Assembly (NCBI GenBank): GCA_017513245.1
Contig: JAFXGK010000026.1
Coordinates: forward strand, 1-64,000
Source: Clostridia bacterium
GTDB lineage: Bacteria; Bacillota; Clostridia; Oscillospirales; Acutalibacteraceae
Length of the DNA: 64,000 bases
Direction: 5' to 3'
Part shown: piece after piece, positions 27,520 through 35,822 of the stretch
Numbering within the stretch: the stretch's first letter is position 1
How the letters are laid out: every line of letters begins with the position of its first letter
Made by a program: the position numbers and the translations under genes
Notes under the pieces: generated by a model
The model's database searches: none
Told to the model about the DNA's origin: nothing
What the model saw: only the letters and a program-made list of their open reading frames with translations

Positions 27520-28120
27520 TTTTAAGCAAATCATTAATAATATTTTTCTGTCTTTCAAGTAAAAGTCGCTGACTGCGGATAACGGTTATCAAATCGTCAA
27601 CCGCCTCGGAAAGATCATCATTTACAACGATAAAGTCATATTCGGAAGCACGAGCAATTTCATCAAGCGCCGTTTTCATACGAGCGTTTATAACTTCCTC
27701 GGTTTCGGTTCCGCGGCCGCTTAGGCGGCGGCGAAGTTCGGCATAGGACGGCGGCATTATAAAAATGCTAACCGCCTGCGGCATTGCCTCTCTCACCTTC
27801 TTGGCACCGTTCACGTCAACCTCCAGCACGGCGTCGATACCCTTTTCAAGGGCATCAAGCACGGGCTTTTTGGGCGAACCGTAATAGTTGCCGCAAAACT
27901 GATTGTATTCAAGCAGCATATCATCCTCAATAAGTTTTAAAAACTCATCCTTTGAGATGAAATGATACTTTTCACCCTCGACCTCACCAGGTCGCATAGG
28001 ACGCGAAATGGTTGAAATCGAGAAGAAAAGCTCGGGACACTTTTTGAATACCTCTTTTAAAATCGTATCCTTACCGGACCCTGAGGGACCCGATACGATA
28101 TAAAGACTGCCTTTACTCAT
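27512..28120 (-). CDS. gmk: Guanylate kinase
   Basis: 202 residues from the ATG at 28120 (longer upstream reading rejected because GAGGAAGAGG lies just before this ATG). P-loop GPSGSGKDT (Asp in place of the more common Ser/Thr), [23 protein letters not shown]-binding segment, and [16 protein letters not shown]. It phosphorylates GMP to GDP. Overlaps remA by eight bases. Confidence 0.96.
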   Translation of the reverse strand: MSKGSLYIVSGPSGSGKDTILKEVFKKCPELFFSISTISRPMRPGEVEGEKYHFISKDEFLKLIEDDMLLEYNQFCGNYYGSPKKPVLDALEKGIDAVLEVDVNGAKKVREAMPQAVSIFIMPPSYAELRRRLSGRGTETEEVINARMKTALDEIARASEYDFIVVNDDLSEAVDDLITVIRSQRLLLERQKNIINDLLKNA

Positions 28121-28385
28121 CCTCTTCCTCCTCAATATCCTCATACTCGCTGTCATCGTATACGCGGTTTGCAACGGTTTCGGACTGGAGATATGTAAGA
28201 ATGATATGGTCACTATCGGTTATGATAACAGCGCGGGTTCGACGACCATGAGTGGCGTCAATCAGCACTCCTCGCTCCTTTGCGTCCTGAATAATACGCT
28301 TAATGGGAGCGGATTCGGGACTGACGATTGCAACCAGTCGCGATGCGGAAACCATATTTCCAAAGCCAATATTTATAAGTTTCAT
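28113..28385 (-). CDS. remA: Extracellular matrix regulator RemA (DUF370, YlzA)
   Basis: 90 residues. The family's [23 protein letters not shown] opening and [18 protein letters not shown] core are intact, and an acidic tail follows. In Bacillus subtilis RemA binds DNA and activates matrix and osmoprotection genes; in Clostridia its targets are largely unknown. The position between yicC and gmk is conserved. The ATG at 28385 is preferred over the GTG nine bases upstream, which lies inside the ribosome site. Confidence 0.94.
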   Translation of the reverse strand: MKLINIGFGNMVSASRLVAIVSPESAPIKRIIQDAKERGVLIDATHGRRTRAVIITDSDHIILTYLQSETVANRVYDDSEYEDIEEEEDE

Positions 28386-28394
28386 TTCGTTCAC

Positions 28395-29273
28395 CTATTC
28401 AATGTTTTGTATTTGTTCGCGAATCTTTTCAATTTCGGATTTAATATCAACTACAGTATGCGCAATCTCAACGTCCTGCGCTTTGGAGCCAATTGTATTG
28501 GCTTCGCGGTTCATTTCCTGAACGAGGAAATCGAGCTTACGGCCGATTGCGGCGTCACCCTCGAGCATCGAGTACATCTGCGAGATGTGGCTGCGGAGTC
28601 GAACGGTTTCTTCGGCTACGGCAACTTTATCAGCGAAGATGGCAACCTCTGTAATAAGGCGCTGCTCGTCAACCTTTGCATCACCGAGCAAATCTCTGAT
28701 TTTCTCATCCAGACGCTCGCGGTACTGACGAACAGTTTCGGGAGAACGACTCTCAATAAAGGAAACCTTTTCGAGAATAAACTCAGCACGTGAAATAACG
28801 TCGCTCTTAAGTTTTTCGCCCTCGACCTCACGCATTGCAACAAAGTTTGCAACTGCCTCCTCTGCTGTAGCGAGAACGGCGGCTGTGACCGCTTCCTCCG
28901 CGATTTCGGAACGCTTGATTTCAAATACGTCACTGTGGCGAGAAACGGTAGATACCGAAATATCATCGCGAAGTCCGTACACCTCGGCAAGTTCCCTGAG
29001 TGCAGCAACGTAACCGTCGGCAAAGTTACGGTTGATGCTTATCTGCGCATCGTCTTCAGCGGTGTTTTCTACCGTAACATAAACCTCAACCTTACCGCGA
29101 GAAATACGTTCCTTCAAAAAGGACTTGAGTTGTTCTTCCAAAAAAGAATAGTTGCGGGGCACTCTGGAAGAACACTCGAAAAATTTGTGATTGACCGCTT
29201 TAAGTTCGACAGTTACGTCAAAGTTGCCAATAGTTTTTTGAGCTCGACCAAAGCCCGTCATGCTTTTTATCAT
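28395..29273 (-). CDS. yicC: YicC/YloC-family endoribonuclease
   Basis: 292 residues. The N-terminus MIKSMTGFGRA, the SVELKAVNHKF-like segment (VELKAVNHKFFECSSRVP) and the C-terminal KLDFLVQEMNREANTIGSK are diagnostic. YicC proteins are RNases; the E. coli member acts on small RNAs. First gene of the long leftward block with its own promoter. Confidence 0.95.
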   Translation of the reverse strand: MIKSMTGFGRAQKTIGNFDVTVELKAVNHKFFECSSRVPRNYSFLEEQLKSFLKERISRGKVEVYVTVENTAEDDAQISINRNFADGYVAALRELAEVYGLRDDISVSTVSRHSDVFEIKRSEIAEEAVTAAVLATAEEAVANFVAMREVEGEKLKSDVISRAEFILEKVSFIESRSPETVRQYRERLDEKIRDLLGDAKVDEQRLITEVAIFADKVAVAEETVRLRSHISQMYSMLEGDAAIGRKLDFLVQEMNREANTIGSKAQDVEIAHTVVDIKSEIEKIREQIQNIE

Positions 29274-29329
29274 AACGAAAATACTCCTTTAAAATTAGCA
29301 AAACATAATATTACCATTTTGATTATAAT

Positions 29330-29359
29330 ATTTTATCAAAAATATATATGTGTTGTCAA
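29330..29359 (-). promoter_or_regulatory. Promoter of the yicC-remA-gmk-rpoZ block
   Basis: Minus strand TTGACA (29354-29359), 18-bp spacer, TAAAAT (29330-29335), about 50 bp before the yicC start. Confidence 0.75.
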
Positions 29360-29405
29360 CCTTATGGGTGTTTTGTAACTATTTTTAACTATTTAAAAAT
29401 TATGC

Positions 29406-29434
29406 TTGACAACTGAAGAATCTTGTCTTATAAT
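29406..29434 (+). promoter_or_regulatory. Promoter of tRNA-Thr
   Basis: Perfect TTGACA (29406-29411), 17-bp spacer, TATAAT (29429-29434), 15 bp before the tRNA 5' end. Confidence 0.92.
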
Positions 29435-29448
29435 AATCAGGCTGACTT

Positions 29449-29524
29449 GCTGCTATGGCTCAGGTGGTAGAGCACATCCTTGGTAAGGATGAGGTCACCA
29501 GTTCGAATCTGGTTAGCAGCTCCA
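29449..29524 (+). tRNA. tRNA-Thr (anticodon GGT)
   Basis: 76 nt including an encoded CCA. Acceptor arms GCTGCTA/TAGCAGC pair fully; anticodon stem CATCC/GGATG holds loop TTGGTAA with anticodon GGT; T-arm GTTCGAATC is intact. Confidence 0.96.
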
Positions 29525-29556
29525 GTTCCCCAAACCAAACGGTTTGGGGATTTTTT
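29525..29556 (+). terminator. Terminator of tRNA-Thr
   Basis: Arms TCCCCAAACC / GGTTTGGGGA with an AAAC loop, followed by TTTTTT, directly behind the tRNA. Confidence 0.9.
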
Positions 29557-29559
29557 ATA

Positions 29560-29600
29560 CCAAAAAACGGTATGGATTTTACTCCATACCGTTTTCTTTT
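29560..29600. terminator. Second terminator, probably for the CBM9-like gene
   Basis: Arms AAACGGTATGGA / TCCATACCGTTT around a TTTTAC loop, with T-rich tails in both directions. It ends the leftward transcript of the gene at 29601. Confidence 0.85.
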
Positions 29601-30200
29601 TTATTCGATTATAAGTTTTCCGAAATATTCCGGCTGATGATAGCTGATTTTTGTACCGCCGATTTCATTCCACATACCGTAATGCGGTATTGCAGTCTTA
29701 TCGCCGCACTTATAAAAATTAGCCGAGAACACCGAGCCGCTTTCTAAAACAACACTCGGGAATAGTTTCTTAATATCGCTATCGGACAAAATAAATTCAA
29801 CCGACCAGTTTTCCTCTTCTCTATTGGCCTTAATCTTAGGCAAATCAATAAAATTATCAATTGTGACAATATTTCCGTCTGCCTCGCGAAGCGTGGACAA
29901 AAATGTTCCCAAAGAGTTCATTTCAAAGTTTACATACTTTTTGCCCACAGGGTCGAGCATCAGAAAGGCCTCAAGGCAACTATCTTCGTATACGGGGTCG
30001 TTAAAGTTGTGGTGCGTTGCAAGCGGATCTGCCTCAAATGCCGTCATTTTTACAGCCAGTCCCCTGCCCTTTAAATATGCAATCTGAGCAAAAGCCCGCG
30101 GGGCATAACCTTCCACCCATTTGTATGTGGAAATTTCAGCCTTCGGTATATCAGCCCATACGAGGTTATCAACCTTTTTAACTACGTATTCCTTCATCAT
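29601..30200 (-). CDS. Carbohydrate-binding family 9-like protein
   Basis: 199 residues from the ATG at 30200 (GGAGTG six bases upstream). The whole sequence looks like a CBM9-like beta-sandwich: DPVYEDSCLEAFLMLDP early, YVNFEMNSLGTFLST in the middle, WSVEFILSDSDIKKLFP, and FSANFYKCGDKTAIPHYGMWN at the end. No signal peptide, so it is probably cytoplasmic; such proteins are common in gut Clostridia but have no settled function. It overlaps the DUF2344 gene by four bases. Confidence 0.8.
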   Translation of the reverse strand: MMKEYVVKKVDNLVWADIPKAEISTYKWVEGYAPRAFAQIAYLKGRGLAVKMTAFEADPLATHHNFNDPVYEDSCLEAFLMLDPVGKKYVNFEMNSLGTFLSTLREADGNIVTIDNFIDLPKIKANREEENWSVEFILSDSDIKKLFPSVVLESGSVFSANFYKCGDKTAIPHYGMWNEIGGTKISYHQPEYFGKLIIE

Positions 30201-30853
30201 TTGAAACACTCCATAGCAGAATCATAAATCATTTTTCGGCAAACCGTATAGTACGGAGTTTCGCCAAAAGCAGCCAATAAAAGCGTAGGATTAAGATTGT
30301 TTTCTCCACCCGCAGAAAGCACTAAGTTAAGAACAACGCTTTCGCCTTCTTCGGCAGAAAAACGCTTACTGATTGAAAAGCGCTTAATACACGGAGCCAT
30401 ATCAATCTCCTTCATTTTGCCCTTTTTTGTCTTCTTTTCGGTCAGGATCGACTCCTGCGACAGAAAAGCATTAAGCCTCTCCGCAAAGTCTTTTTCACCC
30501 TCTTTGAAGGTGATGGCAAACTCGGCAAAAGCAACCTCACCGGTTTTTAACACCATATTCTCAACGGCGGTAACAACCAATCCGTCGGGGAATACCTTTT
30601 CAAGCGCGGCTTTAACCTGCTCGTTTGTAAATTCATCATCGATTACGCGGATATCCATAATCTCGTAGTCGCTGGTAAATCCCAAAGATAGCGGTAAAGC
30701 AAAGGTAATATACGGGTGCTGATTAAAGCCCTCGGTATACCAAATAGGCACTCCCGAACGGCGGATTATGCGTGTCATAAGTCGGTTCATATCGAGGTGG
30801 GATGCAAACTTCATTCTGCCGTGTTTTGTAAAAAATACTCTAACGTTTCTCAA
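30197..30853 (-). CDS. TIGR03936 family radical-SAM-associated protein (DUF2344)
   Basis: 218 residues. Starts best at TTG 30853, where GGGAGG lies eight bases upstream and the protein then opens RNVRVFFTKHGRMKFASHLDMNRL, the family's typical N-terminus. GFNQHPYITFALPLSLGF is the other signature. It always pairs with a TIGR03960 radical-SAM protein, here the upstream gene, which it overlaps by 14 bases. The pair often precedes the RNase G/rplU region in Clostridia, suggesting RNA or ribosome modification; biochemical function unknown. Confidence 0.88.
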   Translation of the reverse strand: MRNVRVFFTKHGRMKFASHLDMNRLMTRIIRRSGVPIWYTEGFNQHPYITFALPLSLGFTSDYEIMDIRVIDDEFTNEQVKAALEKVFPDGLVVTAVENMVLKTGEVAFAEFAITFKEGEKDFAERLNAFLSQESILTEKKTKKGKMKEIDMAPCIKRFSISKRFSAEEGESVVLNLVLSAGGENNLNPTLLLAAFGETPYYTVCRKMIYDSAMECFK

Positions 30854-32684
30854 AGCAAACACCCTCCCCATAACAATTTGCGCCGCAACCTGCACATTGT
30901 TCGCGACAGTTTGGCGTTGTCGCTTCGCCGTGTGCTTTTAAGTTTTCACGGGTTAAGAAACGCTTTGTAACGCCGTAATTCAGGTGATCCCAAGGCAGTA
31001 TCTCCTCATATTCCCTCTCGCGATTTGCATAAAATGCAGTATTAATACCGCATTTTTCAAAAGTCTCCATCCAACGCTCAAGCGAGAAACACTCGTTCCA
31101 ACCGTCAAACTTGCAACCATTTAGATATGCCTCTTCAATGGCTTTGCACAAGTTTCGGTCACCACGCGAGAAAATACCCTCAAGGAAGCTGGTAGAAGAA
31201 TCGTGATAGCTGAGCGATATTTTCTTTGTTTTGATGGAATTGCGCAAAAGATCGTGCTTTCGGCGAATTTCATCAACGGTGATCTGCGGCTCGTACTGGA
31301 AGGGCGTAAACGGCTTAGGCACAAACGTAGAAACGCTGATGGAAACGTTTACCGACTTATATTTCGGCTTGTTTGGCATACTGTAAAACGAGTTTACAAT
31401 CTTTTGTCCGAGTTCTGCTATGCCAACGATATCCTCATCGGTTTCGGTCGGCAGGCCGATCATAAAGTATAGTTTGACCGAGGTATATCCTCCTTCAAAT
31501 GCGGTAAGGCAGGTGCGAAGAATCTCTTCCTCGGTAACGTTTTTGTTTATAACGTCACGCAGCCGCTGAGTACCGGCTTCGGGCGCAAACGTAAGGCCGC
31601 TCTTGCGAATATACTGAATTTTTTCAAGCAACTCGGTAGAGAAATTATCAATTCTAAGCGACGGCAAGGAAATACTAACCTTGTCCTTTTCGCTCCATTC
31701 AATCATTCGGCTGAGCAAGGTCTGGATTTGTCGATAATCGCTTGTGCTGAGCGATGAAAGTGAGATTTCGTCATAGCCGGTTGTATCGCAAAGCGACTTC
31801 GCCTGCGATAGAATGGTATCAACCGATTTTTCGCGAACGGGACGGTAGATAAAACCTGCTTGACAGAAACGACAACCGCGAATACAACCGCGATAAATCT
31901 CCTGAACGGCGCGGTCATGCACGATCTCGGTTGTAGGCACAACGAAGGTCTCAGGATAAAAACTTTTATCCATATCGCGCATAATACGCTTATTAACAAC
32001 CGCAGGCGCACCATCCTTCGGAGTGATGGATTTAATAGTGCCGTCCACGTAGTATTCTACGTCGTAAAGCGACGGAACGTAAACGCCTTCGATTTGGGCA
32101 GCGGCACGCAAAAACACCTGCTTGTCCCCTCCTTCGGCCTTTATTTTTTTGTATAAATCGATAACCTCCAGGTCAACCTCTTCACCCTCGCCGAGGAAGA
32201 AAAGATCGATAAAATCTGCCATCGGTTCTGGATTGCAAGCGCAAGGGCCGCCGGCAACTACAATGGGACTTAAATCTTTACGGTCGGCGCTTCTGAGCGG
32301 AACTCCTGCCAAATCGAGCATATTTAGCACGTTGGTGTAAGAGAGCTCATACTGCAGCGTAAATCCGATAAAATCAAAATCCTTTATTGGGTCACGGCTT
32401 TCCAAAGCAAACAGCGGAATATTATTCTCACGCATTACCTCTTGAAAATCTATCCACGGGTTAAAAACGCGCTCACACCAAATATCCTCACGCTCATTAA
32501 AAAGAGAGTAAAGTATTTTCATTCCGAGGTGCGACATTCCGATTTCATATGTATCGGGAAAGCAGAACGCAAATCTCACGTCAACCTTTTCTTTATCTTT
32601 AATTATGCTGTTAAGTTCTCCGCCCGCATATCTGCCGGGTTTTTGAACCGAAAGCAGCAGTTTTTCAAATTCTTTATTATCCAT
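30840..32684 (-). CDS. TIGR03960 family B12-binding-domain radical SAM protein
   Basis: 614 residues. N-terminal cobalamin-binding-like fold (FCFPDTYEIGMSHLGMKIL, then VVAGGPCACNPEPMADFIDLFFLGEGEE). The radical-SAM core has the cluster motif YRGCIRGCRFCQAGF (CxxxCxxC), LSSLSTSDY and FAPEAGTQRLRDVINKN. A cysteine-rich C-terminus (CREQCAGCGANCYGEGVC) may bind a second cluster. Works with the overlapping DUF2344 partner. Confidence 0.92.
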   Translation of the reverse strand: MDNKEFEKLLLSVQKPGRYAGGELNSIIKDKEKVDVRFAFCFPDTYEIGMSHLGMKILYSLFNEREDIWCERVFNPWIDFQEVMRENNIPLFALESRDPIKDFDFIGFTLQYELSYTNVLNMLDLAGVPLRSADRKDLSPIVVAGGPCACNPEPMADFIDLFFLGEGEEVDLEVIDLYKKIKAEGGDKQVFLRAAAQIEGVYVPSLYDVEYYVDGTIKSITPKDGAPAVVNKRIMRDMDKSFYPETFVVPTTEIVHDRAVQEIYRGCIRGCRFCQAGFIYRPVREKSVDTILSQAKSLCDTTGYDEISLSSLSTSDYRQIQTLLSRMIEWSEKDKVSISLPSLRIDNFSTELLEKIQYIRKSGLTFAPEAGTQRLRDVINKNVTEEEILRTCLTAFEGGYTSVKLYFMIGLPTETDEDIVGIAELGQKIVNSFYSMPNKPKYKSVNVSISVSTFVPKPFTPFQYEPQITVDEIRRKHDLLRNSIKTKKISLSYHDSSTSFLEGIFSRGDRNLCKAIEEAYLNGCKFDGWNECFSLERWMETFEKCGINTAFYANREREYEEILPWDHLNYGVTKRFLTRENLKAHGEATTPNCREQCAGCGANCYGEGVCFEKR

Positions 32685-32735
32685 AATTGCTCCTTAAAGT
32701 TTATAAACTTATTGTAGAACAATTTTTGGATTGTT

Positions 32736-33332
32736 TCAACATTTATTTGTAAAAGATAGGATAATTATGTAAATTCCGAGAATGAAAACACTTAAGTTTA
32801 CTTCGCCTCTTATGATGCTCACAAGCCCGTATGCTAAAAATGCGCTGCCGACCAAAGCAGACAGCACCGTATAAACCAATATAGCCGTTGCAACGGGTAG
32901 TCTTTTGGCGAACAAATTATAAACGAGTTGACCGCCGTCAAGTCCCTTTGCCGGCAATAAATTAAAGGCTCCTATTATCAGCTGTACGGCCGCCGAATTT
33001 AAAAGAAAAATGCTGCCCGAAAGCAAAAATATTATGTAAAAAACGGCAAATAATATCATATTGCACGCCGGTCCGCTAAGCAAAATTATATTTTCTTTTT
33101 TTATGCTGTATTTCTGCGGATTTATAATTCTTATGCTGCCGGGGATAAGTTCTATTTCATGCGGCGCACACTTTAAAATTCGCATAGCAAAAATATGCGC
33201 TGCTTCATGCGCAAAAACCGCTAAAAACAGCGGTAATATAAGGCCTGTACGATCAATAAAAAGCATAAAACAAAGAATAGCCGTAAACAAAAAAGTTATT
33301 CTGATTTTTACCCCAAAAAGTTTAAAAATCAT
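32736..33332 (-). CDS. Site-2 protease family M50 metalloprotease (SpoIVFB-like)
   Basis: 198 residues, mostly membrane helices. Intramembrane zinc motif HEAAH (H42, E43, H46) and the third ligand in NLLPAKGLDGGQ (D132). The size and context fit the SpoIVFB group, which cleaves pro-sigma-K in the mother-cell membrane; Bacillus spoIVFB also lies beside the rplU region where the TIGR03960 gene often occurs. No CBS domain. It overlaps the upstream small membrane-protein gene by four bases (ATGA), so the two are coupled. The substrate is inferred, not shown. Confidence 0.85.
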   Translation of the reverse strand: MIFKLFGVKIRITFLFTAILCFMLFIDRTGLILPLFLAVFAHEAAHIFAMRILKCAPHEIELIPGSIRIINPQKYSIKKENIILLSGPACNMILFAVFYIIFLLSGSIFLLNSAAVQLIIGAFNLLPAKGLDGGQLVYNLFAKRLPVATAILVYTVLSALVGSAFLAYGLVSIIRGEVNLSVFILGIYIIILSFTNKC

Positions 33333-33568
33333 TCCACAAACACCTTATACTTTTCTTCAAAATTTTCATCTGCGTCTTTCATCAGGTCATCAACGTTCGT
33401 GTGTTCTTCAAAATGCTTAACATATTCAGCACGAACCGCTTTATAAAACTTTCCGCCCACACTTCTGATCAGAAGCATCGCAAGCACCAGCACCGTAAAT
33501 ACAATCGTTTGAAATATTATTATCGTTATTTTAAAATCGTTGCCTACTGTATTTTCTTTCCTTTTCAT
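33329..33568 (-). CDS. Small single-pass membrane protein coupled to the M50 protease
   Basis: 79 residues from the ATG at 33568, preceded by GGAGG eight bases upstream. A basic N-terminus (KRKENTVGNDFK), one transmembrane helix (ITIIIFQTIVFTVLVLAMLLI) and a ~40-residue extracytoplasmic charged helix (FYKAVRAEYVKHFEEHTNVD). In other Clostridia the gene in this place usually encodes a membrane M23-peptidase-like SpoIVFA relative; this protein looks like the membrane anchor of such a protein without the M23 domain. That comparison is from memory and is an inference. Confidence 0.7.
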   Translation of the reverse strand: MKRKENTVGNDFKITIIIFQTIVFTVLVLAMLLIRSVGGKFYKAVRAEYVKHFEEHTNVDDLMKDADENFEEKYKVFVE

Positions 33569-33636
33569 GTTGCAACCTCCTTTGTAAATTTTATATGAAC
33601 ACGCCAAAGAATATTCCTAAAACACGTAAAGAGATA

Positions 33637-33665
33637 TTGATTTTTTTGGCGATTTATAGTATTAT
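33637..33665 (+). promoter_or_regulatory. Promoter of the LTA-synthase-like gene
   Basis: TTGATT (33637-33642), 17-bp spacer, TATTAT (33660-33665), about 25 bp before the AAAGGAG ribosome site. Confidence 0.7.
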
Positions 33666-33708
33666 TTGTATGTATGTTTAATTCTTAAAGAAAGGAGCGC
33701 GATACGCC

Positions 33709-35781
33709 TTGGGTATTACCCTTAACAAACGAGCAAAGATTCCTGCCATTATTGTTACTGCAGTGCTTTTGCTGGTTACGATTTTTGACTCAAAAGTCTT
33801 TTTCCAGAACAGATTCAAGGGCGACGTTACTCTTTATATCGCTTGTATACTCGGGTCCTTTTTAATCGGCGCTCTTATTCTTTTTGATTTCAATATCAAG
33901 AACAAATACACCGAGAACTCAGTAAGTACCGTCATCTTTTTCCTAAGCCCCATCGTCATTATGACAATGACCGAAGCGCTTAATAACATTTTCGTATACG
34001 ATATGACGTATATCGGATTTGTAAGCAATTATGTAATTATTCTGATTTTCCTTCTCGTCGTGTACTTCTTTTCAGGCAGTTACAGGATGCCGCTTTGGAT
34101 AATTTCTCCCTTTTTATTTATTCTGGCCACAGCTAATTTCTACGTCAAATCCTTCCGCGGAACACCCTTTATCCCCATGGACCTTGCCTCTACCGGAACG
34201 GCGATGAACGTTTCAAATGAGTACACTTTCACGCTTAGTCATCAGGTTTGGGCTGCCGCGCTGGTTTTAATTTTCTTAATTGTTTTAGCTATTAAGCTTA
34301 GGTCCCCTGCGCTTAATTTGCGTTCTAAAATTATTTCCAGAACTCTGGCAATCGTCTTCTCGATGACAATTATTCTAACCTTTTACCTTACCGACTTTTT
34401 CGTGGATATGGGTATCAAACCCGACTTTTGGAATCAAACTCGCGGTTATAAGCGCCACGGCTTTGTTTGTAGTTTTTTTGTAAATACAAAATATCTTTTC
34501 GTAACAACGCCGGACGGCTACGATGCCGATATTGCCGAACAGACCATTAAGGAAATGGCTTATCAATACGACAAAGATGCCGAAAAGACCGAAACTAAGA
34601 CTCCCAACATTATTTGCATAATGAACGAGTCTCTTTCCGATCTTTCGGTTTTGGGCGATCTTGAAACAAACATCGAGTATATGCCCTATCTCAACAGCCT
34701 TAAGAAGAATACGATCAAAGGAAATTTGTTTGTTCCCGTAATCGGCGCAGGTACGTCAAACAGTGAGTTCGAATTCCTTACCGGCAATACAACAGCATTT
34801 CTTCCCGCGGGCAGCAACGCTTATATGCTCTATATTAAAGAGCGCGCCGCTTCGCTTGTATCCACCCTTAACGCACAAAACTACAACAGTTTTGCTTTCC
34901 ACCCCTACTATGCCAGCGGCTGGAACCGTGTTAACGTTTATAACGCTTTCGGTTTTTCACAGTTTAAGAGTTTAGGTAACCTTATTGACCTCTCGATTAT
35001 GGAGGAATACCAAGAAACCAACAGCATTAAAAAGCTGCAGGAAATGGTAGATGAAAAGTATCCTAACTCAAATATGCTGCTTCGCGCCTACATCAGCGAC
35101 TCGTACAATTACAAGGTGCTGATTGAGGACTATGAAAACCGCGATGAATCAAAGCCGTATTTTGTGTTTAACGTAACAATGCAAAATCACGGCGGTTATA
35201 AGCGCAAGGCTGATAACTTCATAGAAAATGTTTGGGCTACAAACGTCAGCAAGGATTATACAAAGGCTAACCAATATCTTTCGCTTGTTAAGTACTCAGA
35301 CGATGCCTTTAAAGAGCTTATCGAATACTTCAGCAGTGTTGACGAGCCGGTAATTATTTGTATGTTCGGCGACCATCAGCCCAGTATCGAAGAATCCTTT
35401 GTTGAGGAGCTGCTCGGCAAGAAAATCAGCCAGCTTTCGACCGAGGAAAACCAAAAGAGATATACTACCCCCTTCTGGATTTGGGCGAACTATGATATCG
35501 AAGAAAAAGAGATTGAGTACATGAGTGCCAACTACCTCTCTTCGTATCTGCTTGAGGTTGCCGGTCTTGAACTTTCGGACTACAATAAGTTCTTACTCCA
35601 GATGTACAAAACCTTACCCGTAATCAACACAGCAGGATACGTTGATAATGAGGGTAACTTCTATTCTTGGAACGATTCGTCAAAATACGATGAGCTTATC
35701 GAAAAGTATAAATACGTTCAGCATAACAATATGTTTGATAACGCTGATAAGCTTGAGAGTCTTTTCTATTTAGGTGAATAA
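33709..35781 (+). CDS. LTA synthase family protein (membrane sulfatase/phosphoglycerol transferase)
   Basis: 690 residues. Five to six membrane helices within residues 1-240, then a large extracellular alkaline-phosphatase-fold domain. The first metal ligand is in IICIMNESLSDL, the nucleophile threonine region is GAGTSNSEFEFLTG, QNHGGY carries a substrate/metal His, and CMFGDHQP the last Asp/His pair. Enzymes of this class polymerise glycerol phosphate for lipoteichoic acid or modify surface glycans. Start is a TTG at 33709 with AAAGGAG 11 bases upstream. Single-gene unit flanked by promoter and terminator. Confidence 0.92.
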   Translation: MGITLNKRAKIPAIIVTAVLLLVTIFDSKVFFQNRFKGDVTLYIACILGSFLIGALILFDFNIKNKYTENSVSTVIFFLSPIVIMTMTEALNNIFVYDMTYIGFVSNYVIILIFLLVVYFFSGSYRMPLWIISPFLFILATANFYVKSFRGTPFIPMDLASTGTAMNVSNEYTFTLSHQVWAAALVLIFLIVLAIKLRSPALNLRSKIISRTLAIVFSMTIILTFYLTDFFVDMGIKPDFWNQTRGYKRHGFVCSFFVNTKYLFVTTPDGYDADIAEQTIKEMAYQYDKDAEKTETKTPNIICIMNESLSDLSVLGDLETNIEYMPYLNSLKKNTIKGNLFVPVIGAGTSNSEFEFLTGNTTAFLPAGSNAYMLYIKERAASLVSTLNAQNYNSFAFHPYYASGWNRVNVYNAFGFSQFKSLGNLIDLSIMEEYQETNSIKKLQEMVDEKYPNSNMLLRAYISDSYNYKVLIEDYENRDESKPYFVFNVTMQNHGGYKRKADNFIENVWATNVSKDYTKANQYLSLVKYSDDAFKELIEYFSSVDEPVIICMFGDHQPSIEESFVEELLGKKISQLSTEENQKRYTTPFWIWANYDIEEKEIEYMSANYLSSYLLEVAGLELSDYNKFLLQMYKTLPVINTAGYVDNEGNFYSWNDSSKYDELIEKYKYVQHNNMFDNADKLESLFYLGE

Positions 35782-35784
35782 AAA

Positions 35785-35822
35785 AATAAACCGTCGAGTG
35801 TCTAACACTCGACGGTTTTTAT
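35785..35822. terminator. Bidirectional terminator
   Basis: 14-bp arms AAACCGTCGAGTGT / ACACTCGACGGTTT around a three-base loop, with A-rich and T-rich flanks; lies between the converging LTA-synthase-like and nfnB genes. Confidence 0.92.
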
